A stretch of 64,000 bases of DNA from Canna indica (Eukaryota > Streptophyta > Magnoliopsida > Zingiberales > Cannaceae): the NCBI GenBank assembly GCA_034359265.1, contig CP136894.1:25326501-25390500 (forward strand), written 5' to 3'. Both the position numbers and the translations under genes were made by a program. The notes under the pieces are model-generated. The model did no database searches, had not been told where the DNA came from, and worked only from the letters and a program-made list of their open reading frames with translations. Positions 11,889 through 23,624 of the stretch are shown here, piece by piece (within the stretch, counting starts at the first letter, position 1; every line of letters starts with the position of its first letter).

Positions 11889-14194
11889 TGTAATGCCCAA
11901 AATTCTAATAATAGTATTTTATCCTTAAGCAGATGACCGTAGACTCATGTCAGTGCGGATTGACGTAGAGCTTTAGGATTAAATCCAGGTAAGTATTAAA
12001 TGTAAAAAAAAATTAGGAAAAATTTATTTGCCATATTTTTGTGATTTAGCATGCTAGGATGATAGAGGGTCTCGAGACGAGCCCAACGGTTCAATCGGAA
12101 CTCGAATTGGAGTTAGAACGTGTTAAATATGAGCTTTTTAAGTCGAATAACTTAAGGAGGGGTAAAATAGTCATTTGGGGTCCAACCAGGTCCCAAAAAA
12201 GAGACTTGGGGCGTGCGGCCAGGGGTTTAACCACACGCCACCTGAGGTCTCTAGAGAGAGGGAGAGGCGACACCAAGGAGGGAGGAGGAGCCGCCGGATC
12301 CGGAATTCAGCGAGTTTGTCGACGCCGATTGAAGGAAGATCCTTAGCGTCTTCTTCCTTTCTGTCTTCTCCAAAGAGGTGAGTGGATCTAGCCTTCCTTT
12401 TCCCATTTTCTTCATCCATGCCGCCACCCCTATGTCATGGGGTTTTCGACGATTTTTAATTGGTTCATTTTTGTCGTATCGGATTGGATATTCGAATTGA
12501 GGGTTTTCCCGTCGTTGTTGTGATTTTATCAGATCAATTTTTGGGCAATTTGGCCGCCCCTACCCATGCTGTGCCACCCCTCTTCTTCCTAGAATTCTTG
12601 AGGAATTCTTTGGGTTTTTTTATGGTTGTTGAGGATTTTTGTTGCTTGATTGGTATCTTGATTAAAGAAGGAAGTTTGGATGATTTAAGGTATGCCCCCC
12701 TCCCCCCTTTTAGGGTTCTTTAGGAACCTTAGGGTGGTCAGCCATATTAGATATGGATTCTAGGGTCCTAGATGTATTTTCACACCTAGGGGTTACACTT
12801 TAGGGTATGTTGAATTATTTCTAATAATTATAAAAATTGTAGAGACCCACAATTAGGAAATTAAGGACTCTAGGGACACCTAGAGACATTAGAACCCTAG
12901 ATTGACATTCGGATGGGCTAACCCTAAGGAAACCTAAGGGTGTTGAACCCTCCTTGCCCTTAGGGAAGGGCACTCGGGTGAGGGAGGTAGGCCAGCATTT
13001 GGGTACACAGCTAGGGTCACCAATGTGGGTTTAAACTGCGTAGGATTCCTAAGTGGTGTTACCCTATGTTAGGGTTATATATATGCTTTCCATTTTCTTT
13101 TCCTACGATATTGGATGTGTTGTATCTCTTTATTATAATTTGTACATTTCATTATGATATATATACATATGCGTGGTTATGATATATGACATGAGGATGT
13201 GGAGGTTGAGGTATGTCCTTAACTCCTCTTGTCATTATTGTTTAGCGCATCTTACATTTATATATATATATATATATATCCGCGTGTCTGATGTGCTTGT
13301 TGCATTTCTCAGTAGCCTCGTTGGTGAGGGGAGGGTATGCCCTAAAGAGACAGCGTTGGTCTTATTCCAGAAGTCTGATTGGTGAGGAGAGATCATACCC
13401 CAAAGAGATAGTTCGAAGACCTGACCGATGAGGAGAACATATGCCCCAAATAGACGGTTCAAAAGAGCCAGTATCGGTGAGGGGAGTGCATACCCCAAAG
13501 AGATGACACTGATCTGGGTGGTAGATCGGCGGCCACACCGTCTACCTACCCTACATGGCTCTGAGAGACCGACGGGTTCAGTGATCATTCATGTGATTGT
13601 GTTATTGCATTGTGATTATTTATCTGTGGTGGGTGTTGTTATCATGCGTAGGATAGTAGATAAGCATATGATGTATTTTATCATTAATTTCTTATATTAT
13701 GCTTCATTATTATTATTGATTGCATGATGATGATATGGTGGAAATGAAGACTGATCTACTCACTAAGTCATAGTTGGACTTACCCCTCATTTTTATTATT
13801 TTTCAGCACCTGAGCGAGATCATAGAGGTACCAGGGTGTAGTAGTGTGACTGGTGGCGGTAGGGCAGCGAGTCTCGTGATATATCGTGGTCGAGGGGGAT
13901 ACTTGAGTCGTTTTATCTTTCTTTGAGTTGTTGAGTCATGTAGGCTCGAGTAATTATTTCTGCATTTTATTTACCTTTAGGTATCTTGGTTCTTTGATTA
14001 AAGTTTATTTAAGTAACTTGAACACTTTATATTTTATTTAGTCTATGGTTTGATTTAAAAACAAATATTTGTTTTATCTCTTTTAAATATTATATATATT
14101 GTTCAGGTTATTTGTTATGTTGTGGTTTGAGTTGGGTTAGGCTTCGAGGTACGTGACATACTTTGGCCGATCATACCGGATTTGGGGTGTGACA
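11889..14194 (+). repeat. Solo LTR of a second gypsy-like family
   Basis: Starts TGTAATGCCC and ends TTTGGGGTGTGACA. The 5 bases before it (GAAAA, 11884-11888) and after it (AAAAA, 14195-14199) give a near-match target duplication. The gag frame interrupted here continues on the far side, which fixes both edges. The TGTAATGCCC/GGGGTGTGACA ends resemble those of chromovirus LTRs, but the sequence differs from the 7323 family. Confidence 0.85.
13318..13513 (+). repeat. Four-unit tandem repeat in the second solo LTR
   Basis: Four diverged units of about 45-58 bp share GGTGAGG(G/A)GAG followed by CATACCCCAAAGAGA. The placement in the downstream half of the LTR parallels the hairpin array in the 7323 LTR, but no consistent compensatory stem was found. 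Confidence 0.75.
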
Positions 14195-14559
14195 AAAAAT
14201 TTGAAACCTTTGAGTTAGAACTGTCTAAAAAATATTCTCACAAGGAAAAGAAAAAAAATATTGCCTTCAGTGCTACTGAGGATGAGATTAAGTCTGAAGA
14301 CTGTTCTGAAGATGAGATGGATGCTGTCTTTGCCCTTATGACCAAGGACTTCAAGAGATTTATGAGAGCCAAAAATAAGCAAAACCAGAACTTATAATTG
14401 CATCCACTGTTCCAACAACAGTCTCAACAGACCAGTTCTAAATCGAATTTCTTTGCTGGAGAAAAAAGGAGTCAATCTTCAGGACTAAAAAATGATTCAA
14501 ACTAGAAGTCCAAATGTATTAGATGTTTTGAATAACTTCTTTGGCCTTTTCTGTAGATT

Positions 14560-16234
14560 TGGACATGTCAGATCATAATGTCCAGACCAGAAATCATCCC
14601 TTGCAAAACATGAATGAAGATATAAATGGTGGAGTCAAGACCAGAAATCAATCTAAGAAAAATCACCAGGATATGATTAGGTACTCCTACTATACTTCCA
14701 TAGTTGAACCAAAAATGTGAAGGAAGCCTTGAAAGATGAATTCTGAAATTTGTGCTATGCAAGAGGAGTTACAACAATTCATTAGAAATGGAGTATGAGA
14801 ACTTGTTTCAAGATCTGAAGGGGTCAATATTGTTGGAACCAAATGGGTCTTTAAGAACAAGACTGATGAGGCAGGGAACATTACAAGAAATAAAGCCAGA
14901 CTTGTTGCTCAAGGCTTTAATCAAATTGAAGGACTGGACTATGATGAAACCTTTGCACCAGTTGCAAGACTAGAATCCATCAGATTGCTTCTTGCCATAT
15001 TCTATTGTATGAAGTTCAAATTGTTTCAGATGGATGTTAAAATTGCCTTCCTGAATGAGTTTCTCAATGAAGAAGTCTATGTTGAACAACCAAAAGACTT
15101 TAAAGATCTTGCTCATCCTGACCATGTATACAAATTGAAGAAAACTCTTTATGGGTTTAAGCAAGCACCTAGAGCTTGTTTTGAGACACTCACCCAATTC
15201 TTTCTTTTGAAAGGTTATAAAAGAGGAAGTGCAGACCATACACTGTTTATCAATAGAAATGAGTCTCAACTGATAATTGCTCAAATTTATGTTGATGATA
15301 TTGTTCCTAGTTAAACATCTGAAATTTATGTAAAACAATTTGTGGAAGACATGAAATCTAGTTTGAGATGAGCATGGTTGGAAAAATGAATTATTTTCTC
15401 AGTCTCCAGGTGAAATAGTCTAAAGATAGAATATTAATCTCTCAGAGTAAGTATGCTAGAAATCTGATTCATAAATTTGGAATGGACAGTTCTATGGCAG
15501 TTATAACTCCTATCTCAACTCATGAAAAACTGAGCAAAGATGAAGAAGGCAAGAATGTTGATCCCAAGTCTCTATAGAAGTATGATTGAGAGTTTATTGT
15601 ATTTGACAACTAGTAGACCTGACCTTTGTTTTAGTGTGGGATTATGTGCCAGATATCATGCTAATCCAAAGGAGTCTCATCATCTTCAAGTTGTTAAAAT
15701 GATTCTGAAATATGTTAAAGGTACTCTGGATTTCAGACTTTGGTATTATATTGAATCTAATCCCTGTCTAGTAGGATTTTCTGACGCAGATTAGGTTGGA
15801 AATATTGATGACAAAAAGAGTACTACAGGTGGATGTTTTTATATTGGTTCAAATCTAGTGTCTAGGTTGAGTAAAAAAAATAAAATTCTTTCTCTCTTTT
15901 TTATATAGAGGCAGAATATTTGACACCAGACAGTTACAACACTCAGTTAATTTGGATGAGAAATATACTGTTAGATTATGATTTCAAACAGGAGGAAATG
16001 ATTTTGTATTGTGATAATACCAGTGCTATCAATATTTCAAAGAATCTTGTTATGCATTCTTGCACTAAACACATTGATATTCGATTTCACTACATCAGAG
16101 AGTTAGTTGAAAGGAAAGAGTTACAACTGGAATACATTTCTACATATAGACAACTTGCAGACATTTTCACAAAAGCATTAGATGGATGGAGATGTGAGCA
16201 GTTGCGATATGCTCTGGGACTATGTTTTATATGA
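14560..16234 (+). pseudogene. Decayed SIRE-like copia reverse transcriptase and RNase H
   Basis: Traces begin upstream of the RT with the usual QNMNEDINGGVKTRNQ segment. RT follows with GTKWVFKNKTDEAG (frame shifted), FAPVARLESIRLLLAI, the strand-transfer block QMDVKIAFLNEFLNEEVYVE and the catalytic YVDD at 15288-15299. The RNase H part holds SRPDLCFSVGLCARY (15611) and CDNTSAINISKN with TKHIDIRFHYIRE (16009-16103), ending ADIFTKALD and a stop at 16232-16234. The enzyme normally copies element RNA into DNA. Stops at 15312, 15792 and frame changes near 14750 and 15880 inactivate it. Integrase is absent. Confidence 0.88.
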
Positions 16235-16825
16235 CAATTTTTTTTTTACATAAAAAGAAGGGAGGAAAATTTGAAAGGTTTTTAGTTATTTTTATTCCAT
16301 TTATTCCTCCACTTACCTCTATTTTATTTAAGGCTCTTGATGAAATATCATTTATGGGCAAGATTTTTGGAATTAATTGCCCACATTTTTAGAGTCTCAC
16401 ACGCGTAGTCTCCCTTATTGGAATCCCGAAGTTTTGCCCTAAATTCATTTCTTTCGTCGCTGCTACCTTCTCCGATTCCCTGTTGTAACCGAAGGCCATC
16501 GTCATAATCTCTTTGACCTCTCGACTGTCTTTCTCTTCTCTTAAATGGAGCAATCGAAGAAGTCTTGTGGAAAAAGGAAAATAAGAGTTTTGTGTGGAAG
16601 GTGTATGCGTCGTCGGCAAAGAAAATGTCTTCATCCAATCCTAATGAAAAGGTGGAATCGCCTCCTCCAGCACAACCTCATGATGAAGTTTTACCTCCTC
16701 CTACCTCTCAAGGGCATAAGTTAAGGAAGAAATCAGGTCGACATCCGGCGGACCAACCTCTTCAAAGGAGTGGTCGAGGTATGACATCTACCTCTCAAGG
16801 GCATAAGTTAAGGAAGTATCATTGT
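16235..16825 (+). mobile_element. Polypurine tract and 3' end of the SIRE-like element
   Basis: AAAAAGAAGGGAGGAAAA at 16251-16268 is a good polypurine tract, and a 3' LTR should start just after it. The following 550 bp contain no frame with homology apart from a short proline-rich stretch (16622-16790) with a direct repeat of ACCTCTCAAGGGCATAAGTT at about 16702 and 16791. The end is cut at about 16826, where family L begins. Confidence 0.55.
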
Positions 16826-17859
16826 CTTGAAATGGTAATTTTTTGATACTTTGATTTTTGTCGAAAACTTCAAATGAAAGTTTGTGTATACTATTTTGAT
16901 TGCATTTCTAATATCCCTCTCACTATTGTTTGAGAAAAATCATTTTTAGAAATGGTTTTGATAGCTTGAGCGATAACTTGAAAAATAAGTTTTTGGTTGA
17001 AATCGAGATAGGTTGAAAAATGGACTTAGAGAATTCATTTTGAGTTCAAACTTGACACATGCATATTAAATAATCATTCAGCTATGTCTGGAAAGTTTGA
17101 ATCAAAATTGATAACTTTTGAGAAAATACCTCATATTTACGAAAATGCCACTGGACTTTCAATAATTTTATGAATTTCTAGACAACTGATTTTTTACTGA
17201 TTCTTGAACATGTAGATTCCTTGTAAAATATAGTTTCTCCAGTTAAAGTTTCAAATGTTTTCATCAAGAATATGATTTGATAGAGATTTAAAAGTTTGAT
17301 TTATGTATACTTAAGTATCCCTTTGACCTAAGTCAACAAAGTGACTTAGAAACCTCATTTTCAGTCCAAACTTGATCAACATACTTAGATTCACTCATGT
17401 TATATGTCTAGGTGTCTATGTTTGAGAAAACATGAGTAGATAGCAAATTTTAATACTTAGTCATTTTCACATTTTCATGCATATTTCGAATGAAATCGTG
17501 CTAAGTTGAAATTTTGATCAAATAACGTTAGCTTCACTTCAAACTTGATATACATGCTTTACATGAACATATCTTGGTATTCTAAAAGTTTTAATGAATT
17601 CTAAAATTATCATGAAAAATATATTCCCAACTTTGACCTTAGTTGATTTTTTTTGCCCTTTTTGATTGATGTCAAAAGGGGGAGAGAAATATAGGTAAAA
17701 GGAAAGAAAATATTGGAAAACCATGCATATAAATAGAGGAATTTATTTTCATAGATATGCATGTTGATAGGGGGAGAAATCCCATGATTGACTTCCTTAA
17801 TGCTTTATTGAAAATATTTTCCTAAGATTTTTTTTTGTCATCATAAAAAAGGAGAAGAT
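16826..17859 (+). mobile_element. Family L internal domain, copy C
   Basis: Noncoding. It contains AACTTGATATACATGCTTTA (17541-17560), the complement of the phrase seen in the minus copies, and the polypurine run GTCAAAAGGGGGAGAGAAA at 17672. It ends with TCATAAAAAAGGAGAAGAT directly before an LTR start, as a polypurine tract should. Confidence 0.75.
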
Positions 17860-19378
17860 TATTGGCTTAAGATTTTCAACCTAGCTCTTAATCTCGGTTT
17901 TGATGATAACAAACATGTAACTAATGTTTTCATGGAAAAATATTTTTAGGTTCCAAGTCGGTTAGCACTCGACGTCCCCGATCGAAAAAATTAGAGAAAT
18001 AAGCAAGGACACTCGTCGACGCTCGTATTTCATCGGGAAGTTTGAGTATAGGTCTAGAGTGTCTAGATTTATGTATATCCTCTATTTGATGCATAATAAC
18101 TCATAAATCAATACCCGAACCCAAAAACATAAAAACCGAGAAAATAAAAAAATAACCCAAAAGTTCTCTAAGCCTAGGGAGCTCCTTGGATGGCTATATG
18201 ATTTAGACTTTTTCTTGGCACCAAAAGTCCCGGTAATTGTTCTTTAGGTAGAAACAATTTAAAAACCCATTTTAAATTTTTTTTAGAAACCTTTAACCTA
18301 TCCTTATTTGACCCGGGAGATTATGAAATTTCTAATTTTCACAAATTTGTACTAGACCCCAAAAGTTAGATTTTGATTCTTAAGGATTTTGATTTTTTTT
18401 GATATTTTTATTGAATCCAAATGGGGGGTAATCCTTATTTAATATTTATGTTTTAAAAACTCAACAACCCGCCTTAACAACAGGTTATTGGTCGACCCTC
18501 GGTCAATCGTTGGCCGATCGAGGATCGGCCGGAGATCGACCGACGGAAGGCCAACGGCTCTATTTTGAGCCAATGTGTGTGGTTTACCCGAGCCCACCCT
18601 TTGGCTCTTTATAAATACTTCATATCAGGCTTATCAGCCTTACTTCTTCACCTTAACTATTCTTAAGACATTATATGTGATATTAAAGCTTTGATTGAGC
18701 CACATTTCATTTCAAACCCTAGTTTCATCGTCTATTCTTGATTGGGCCTTGTTCCTTCATCTATTCATCAATTTGAGGCATCGAGAAGACTAGGGATTCA
18801 GTTTTGGAGCTAAGTATAAATTGTTAGTATTTTGCTCTATTTACTTGTGTATTTACTTGTTTATTTCATTGTATCTCAAAGTGTGAAAACCTAGGTTGCT
18901 AGGTTGTTGAATTGGGTGGTTGCCTTGGTTGTAAGGCTTAAATCTACCGGTGTAAAATTAGTTTGCTAGGATCAGTGATTGTTGTCCTTTAGAGATTGAG
19001 GTGATAGAGTGCTCTCGGTAAGAAGACGGAGATTTCCGGGTGTGGAAGTGCCTTAGATTGAGAGCGGAGACTCTTCGGATAAAAGGTCCTCATTGTAAAG
19101 AAACATTGATATATAATCTATTAAAGTTAAGTTTGAAAATCCTAAGCAGGGGTGCTTAGGTAGTGGAGTAGGCATTGGGGCCGAACCACTATAAATCTAT
19201 CTTGTTTGCATTGCTTATATTGTATTTTGATTACTTGTGTTATTTACTCGCTTCTGCATTCATCTAGTTGAATTGATCAATTGCTAAAGTAATCAAGAAA
19301 AGGATTAAAACTGAATTTAGGCTAAAGTTTAGCGAACAAACTATTCTCCCCCCTTTAGTGTAGGCCATTCGACTTACA
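17860..19378 (+). repeat. Family L LTR, copy C
   Basis: Starts TATTGGCTTAAG (one change from TGTTGGC) and ends GACTTACA at 19378 after CCCCCCTTTAGTGT. Length 1.52 kb equals the LTRs of the complete copy D. TATA-like TATAAATA is at 18610-18617, and a cluster of TCGACC/GGTCGA motifs lies upstream at 18490-18560. Confidence 0.8.
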
Positions 19379-19565
19379 AGGGGTGTATTTCTAGTTAGAT
19401 ATGCATGCTGATAGGGGGAAAAATCCCATGATCGATACTCTTTGAGCTTATTGAAATTATTTTTTATAAGTGTTTATCATCATAAAAAATGGGGAGATTG
19501 TTGGCCTAATATTTTCAACCTTGGTCTTAATCGTAAGGTCTTAATCGTGATTTTGATGATAACAA
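19379..19565 (+). mobile_element. Second, partial family L junction (internal end plus LTR start)
   Basis: 19381-19498 repeats the last 120 bp of the internal domain (ATGCATGCTGATAGGGGGAAAAATCCC, compare 17757). A new LTR start TGTTGGCC follows at 19499 and is cut at about 19565. The order internal-LTR-internal end-LTR start points to unequal recombination between copies. Confidence 0.75.
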
Positions 19566-20300
19566 ATATAATGGAGGGCATCCTCCATTTTGTGGTAGAC
19601 CCGCGATGTGGTGAACCGGTTGACGAAGGTGTGGGAGAGGTCCTGGAAGGAATGAATTGATCCCGGTGGGAGGGAGGCAAACCACAACAAAGCGGTTTTT
19701 CCCATGAAAGTTGGAAAAGCTCTGCAGAGTGCGAGGTCGGTTGCTCTGCGATAGAGCATCATGATTTTGAATGTCGTCAAGTGTAGTGTAGGGTTGCTAG
19801 TACTATTGTAGGTTTAGTGTAGGGTTGCCTGTACCGTCGTAGGGTGCCAGGGTAGTAGGCAACTTACTCTTTGTTGGGAGGTCGATTGCCATTATGTGTT
19901 CGCCGAAGGGTCCTGCGCCGATAGGAAGGCTAGTCCAGGCTTTGGAACCTTCCTCTTTTTCCGTATGGGGGATGCTGGAGACCTCGTCGCGAAGGACATG
20001 AACCGATCTCCTCCTCTCGGAGTGATTGCTTTATTCTTGCTCTGAGAGGCAACACTCGTGATTAGCTTAGAGTTGTCGATGGGACTGTGTCAGCATTTCG
20101 ATTTGAGCTGTTAACCATTGGTTTTTCGCCTCCAAATCATTTATTCGAAGCTGGACTCTTCAGGGAGAGGATGGGCTAGTGCTTGAGCATCGCTCCTTGT
20201 TGTTTCAACGTCACTAGGCTGTGGTCTATTGTAGCTGTTGGGTTGTTGCCGTTGGCGTGCGACGGCGGTCGCTTGGCTCTGGGTTTTAACCATTATGGAG
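19566..20300 (-). pseudogene. Minus-strand gypsy gag fragment (Tat/Athila-like)
   Basis: On the minus strand a gag core with LCRAFPTFMGKTALLWFASL and PPGSIHSFQDLSHTFVNRF lies at 19580-19740; this wording is typical of large plant Ty3-gypsy gag proteins. Further upstream (19960-20150) a glutamine/glutamate-rich, coiled-coil-like stretch is readable but full of stops. Gag would form particles. The fragment is cut at 19566 by the family L junction, with no pol. Confidence 0.7.
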
Positions 20301-20317
20301 GATTAAACTTTACTCGG

Positions 20318-20342
20318 CCTCACAGTGGGCACCAAACATTTC
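20318..20342 (-). other. Primer-binding region of the minus-strand gypsy fragment
   Basis: The minus strand reads TTTGGTGCCCACTGTGAGGC, close to the TTTGGCGCCCACCGTGGGGC context that follows the 5' LTR of Tat-type gypsy elements. This fixes the orientation. The cognate tRNA was not determined. Confidence 0.55.
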
Positions 20343-20345
20343 TGC

Positions 20346-20790
20346 CTGAGAATGATAGTAGTTCGGTCCGATTTGGTGACTCTCCTAGGCAGATGCTACT
20401 CTGGCCGAGGGGGGGGGGGGGGGTGGGGGACCTGCAAAAGACACTCTGACGCTTAAGTTAGTGAGACTCCAAGGTGGAGGTAACATAATACGGAACTGTT
20501 ACTTATGGCATGCCGTGTATGTTTTTATTGCAGGTGGAGGTGATGATGCCTCTCGGTAATCTCACGAGGATATTGCTCAGAATGGGTGGAGGCTCATCCC
20601 GAAGATGGCGGGCTTGTAATGGCGTATCCCTCGTGATAAGGAAAGACATGGATGTCCATGTATGGCTGAGTGAAGCCCTCGAGCGGAGCCGTCCGAGTTG
20701 GCTCGAGTTGGGTAGTGGGGTGCTGCTGGATTTTATGCAATCGAGCTCGATAGTTCTAGTCCAGTCCAAGCACATCTAGAATTTTATTAG
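20346..20790 (-). repeat. Probable 5' LTR part of the minus-strand gypsy fragment
   Basis: It lies directly upstream (minus sense) of the primer-binding region. It has a 16-base G run at about 20409 and no homologous reading frame. The outer LTR end is not identifiable; copia sequence begins at about 20795. Confidence 0.45.
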
Positions 20791-20794
20791 CTCT

Positions 20795-22015
20795 TGCAGC
20801 TATTTTCAAATCGTCTTTATGTATGAAATTGTATCAGGAAGTTTATATGCATAAACCTCATGAGTATGGAGATCCTATTGACAAAAAGGTTTTTAAGCTA
20901 CTAAAGTCAATATATGGACTGAAATAAGTTGGTAGACAGTGGTACTCTAGATTGCCTAGCAGCATTACCTCTCCAGGATTTGAACAATGCACTGCTAATG
21001 TTTGCATGTTTGTCAAGAAAAGAAATGGTTTGATAGCTGTTGTCTTAGTTTATGTAGATGACATAATATTGACAGACACTCATGAAGAAGAATAACAAGC
21101 TTAAAGAGGATTTTAGATGATTAATTTAAAATCAAGGACATGAGTGAGTTATAGTATTTCCTTGGATTAGAAATACAAAGGACATATGAGGGCTTGCACA
21201 TTAGCCAGAGGAAGTATATCACTGATTTATTTACTGAATTGAAATGAGAAATTGTAAGCCCAAAAATTTACACCCATGCAAGCCAACAAATTTTCATAAT
21301 GAATCATCAGAAACAGACCCATTTATTGATGATTGTATTACATACAAAAGGTTGATTGAGAAACTTTTGTACATAACAATTACAAAGCCCGATATATCTT
21401 ATAATGTACATAGATTGAGCCAATTCACACAAAGACCAAAGAGATCATATTATCAAGCAGTCATCAGGATATTTAAGTACTTGAAAAAGGAGTCAGGCCT
21501 AGGATTATTTTATGCAGCTAACAACATCCCTTCAATATTTGGGTATATAGTGATGCTGATTAGGGAAGTTGCTGCATGTCTCGAAAGTCCATATCAAGTT
21601 ATATGGTAAAATTTGGCTCATTTATAGTAACCTAAAAAATGTAAGAAGCAAGTTACTGTCAGCAAATCAAGCGCAGAAAGTGAATTGAGGGCTTTATCTC
21701 GTGCTACAACTGAGATGATTTGGGTTATCAAGCTACTGTTTGAAATTGATATAACATGTACTGCTCGTGCACCACTTTATTGTGACAATCAAAGTGTGTT
21801 GGATATAACTATCAATCTAGTATTTCAGGAGCGAACAAAACATTTAGAAGTGGATTAATTACTACTTTGTCATAGAAAAATATCAACAAGGAGTGGTTCA
21901 ATCAACATATATATCTAGTACCAGTCAGCCGACAAATATTTTGACAAAGTCTTTACCTAGAATTTAGCATCAGAATTTAGTGTTCAAGATGGGATTCGAG
22001 AACTTGTTCTGACTT
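20795..22015 (+). pseudogene. Decayed copia reverse transcriptase and RNase H (second lineage)
   Basis: Readable RT segments are YMHKPHEYGDPIDKKVFKLL, a block with KSIYGLK, and YVDD at 21051-21062. The RNase H part has LLYITITKPDISYNVHRLSQ (21364), SKSSAESELRALSRATTEMI (21662) and CDNQSVLDITINLVFQERTK. The sequence differs from the SIRE-like element at 14560, so this is a separate insertion. Many frameshifts and stops (20920, 21115, 21600, 21856) make it dead. Everything upstream of RT is missing. Confidence 0.85.
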
Positions 22016-22030
22016 CCAACTTGCGGGGGG

Positions 22031-22280
22031 TGTATTGAAGCTAAATAAAATGCAAATAACATTAGATTTCTAACTCTATTACGTAGGAATAAACTTAGCT
22101 AACACAAAGTAACTCGACAAGTTTTGAGTTGAGTAAGGGTGATTTTGTCTTTTCAACTTTGTTGACCAGTAGTATAAATAGAAGACATGTTGTATTTTTG
22201 AATTTCGAATAATAATAATAATAATAAAGCTGATAGCTCTTCCCTCTTCCATCTCATGCTCTTCTCATCTCATGTCCACC
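22031..22280 (+). repeat. 3' LTR of the second copia relic
   Basis: It follows the polypurine-like GCGGGGGG and begins TGTATTGAAGCTAA. It contains a TATA-like AGTATAAATAG at 22171 and an (AAT)n run at 22208-22228. The right edge is uncertain because the 5' LTR is not present for comparison. Confidence 0.55.
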
Positions 22281-22281
22281 A

Positions 22282-22566
22282 CTACAACATAATTGACCTA
22301 TAGAGACACAAAATTAGAGATGAATTATATTTTTGTTTCTAAATCTTCACATTTAGAGACTAATTGACATAAAATTTATTCCTAATTAGCATCTAAAGAT
22401 CTATAGAAACAACAATAACAACAAAGTCACTTAATTGATTTGACTCTTAGCTATAGAAACACCATCAACAGAGTCACTTAATTGATCCGACTCTAAAGCT
22501 ATTTTTAGAGGCTAATTAGGAACAAAATTTGTATTTATTAGTCTCTAAATGTGAAAATAACATTAA
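22282..22566. mobile_element. Foldback, CACTA-type MITE remnant
   Basis: It starts CACTACAACATAATTG, a CACTA-like terminus. Arms at about 22341-22396 and 22505-22557 are inverted copies (TCACATTTAGAGACTAAT against ATTAGTCTCTAAATGTGA, and TTCCTAATTAGC against GCTAATTAGGAA). The far terminus is degraded. No coding sequence. Confidence 0.6.
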
Positions 22567-23058
22567 ACGTATGGAGCCACTAGACTTCCATTCTGAATGA
22601 AATATGATATCTTAGTTGCAATAACATTAAAATTTCATATCACATTTCTTACAACGTTGAGAGTTCAACTCATCTGATAATAATTTTTATATGATATTTT
22701 TCATCCCTGAATCTACTTACTTTGAGCCCAAAGCTTTTGTTTTAATTAGTAACTTGACAATTGTAGTTGACATGTCTCATTTTCTAATAATGTCGATTTA
22801 TAAGGCCATATAATAAGTCATATATAAATAAAACTATATTGTCCTACCTGTTCATCTATATATATATCTACTTGCTCATCAATATGCTGTTTTCCCTTTG
22901 CAAACTCATCCCATATATATCCCATTCTAATGGCTAAAGAACAAAGTCATATTGGGCAACACACTGATATCTTGTCTTCAACATCTACCAGATAAAGTTT
23001 AGAACAACTGAACAGCCACTAGGTAGGTCAAATTAAGAATTCAAATATAGGACGTGAC
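22567..23058. other. Intergenic stretch
   Basis: AT-rich DNA between the foldback element and the CACTA element. No frame, repeat or terminal structure was recognised. Confidence 0.5.
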
Positions 23059-23079
23059 TCACACAACAAGAAAATTTGG

Positions 23080-23345
23080 AAATAACGACGTTTATTTTTT
23101 GACGTCCGAAGAAGCGTCGAAATGTTCAAGGACGGATGCGAAAAAGTTTAAAAATATCGACGTCTATATTAGACGTCGATATGTAAAACGGGAAATATGG
23201 CGTTTTTTCGTCGAAAAGGCAGCGTCGAAAAATTTCGACGCCAGCGTTTCGACGCATCTGGCGTCGAAAAATTTCGACGCCAGCGTTTCGACGCAGGTGG
23301 CGTCGAAATTTTTTCCCGCGCGAACGCGCGGTCGTCGAAGCAAGT
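23080..23345. promoter_or_regulatory. Left subterminal repeats of the CACTA element
   Basis: Repeated motifs GACGTC, GTCGAAA and a twice-occurring GCGTCGAAAAATTTCGACGC (23221 and 23261) form a dense palindromic cluster. In this superfamily TNPA-type proteins bind such repeats to bring the ends together. Confidence 0.75.
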
Positions 23346-23624
23346 ATCACGGGTTGAAAAATTTCAACTCGTGAGCGTACGGTAAGCAGCTGAAATTTCA
23401 TTTCAGCTGCCGACCGTACGAAATTATATATATATATATAATTTTTTTAAATATTGCTACAGTTCTTTAATTAAAAAAATATAAAATTTATCTATAAATT
23501 TCACGTTCACCGCCTAAATTTGTTCCTCCCGCGCGCCTACTTCTTCTTCTTCCTTCGTCTCATCGCTGCTGCCGATCGATTTCTTCGTCCGATTTCTTCC
23601 GTCGTCGAATCAGCAGGTAATTTC

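Larger units (their letters stand above)
11315..14530 (+). pseudogene. Decayed SIRE-like copia gag, split by a solo LTR
   Basis: The ATG at 11315 opens a UBN2-type gag with TNYAYWKARMRDFIKSLDDH, the classic SIRE-lineage start. It is broken by a TAG at 11498-11500 and further stops. The solo LTR interrupts it at 11889-14194. The frame resumes at about 14200 with KFETFELELSKKYSHKEKKK and an acidic EDEIKSEDCSEDEMDAVFAL stretch, then a broken CCHC trace near 14515. Such gag forms cytoplasmic particles. Protease and integrase, normally next, are missing between about 14570 and 14600. Confidence 0.85.

Noticed and set aside
13173..13727. Frames around the four-unit repeat at 13318
   Set aside because: They overlap on both strands, lie within a solo LTR and lack homology.
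20503..20779. 90-codon frames on both strands
   Set aside because: They mirror each other in GC-rich LTR DNA of the minus-strand gypsy fragment; no domain.
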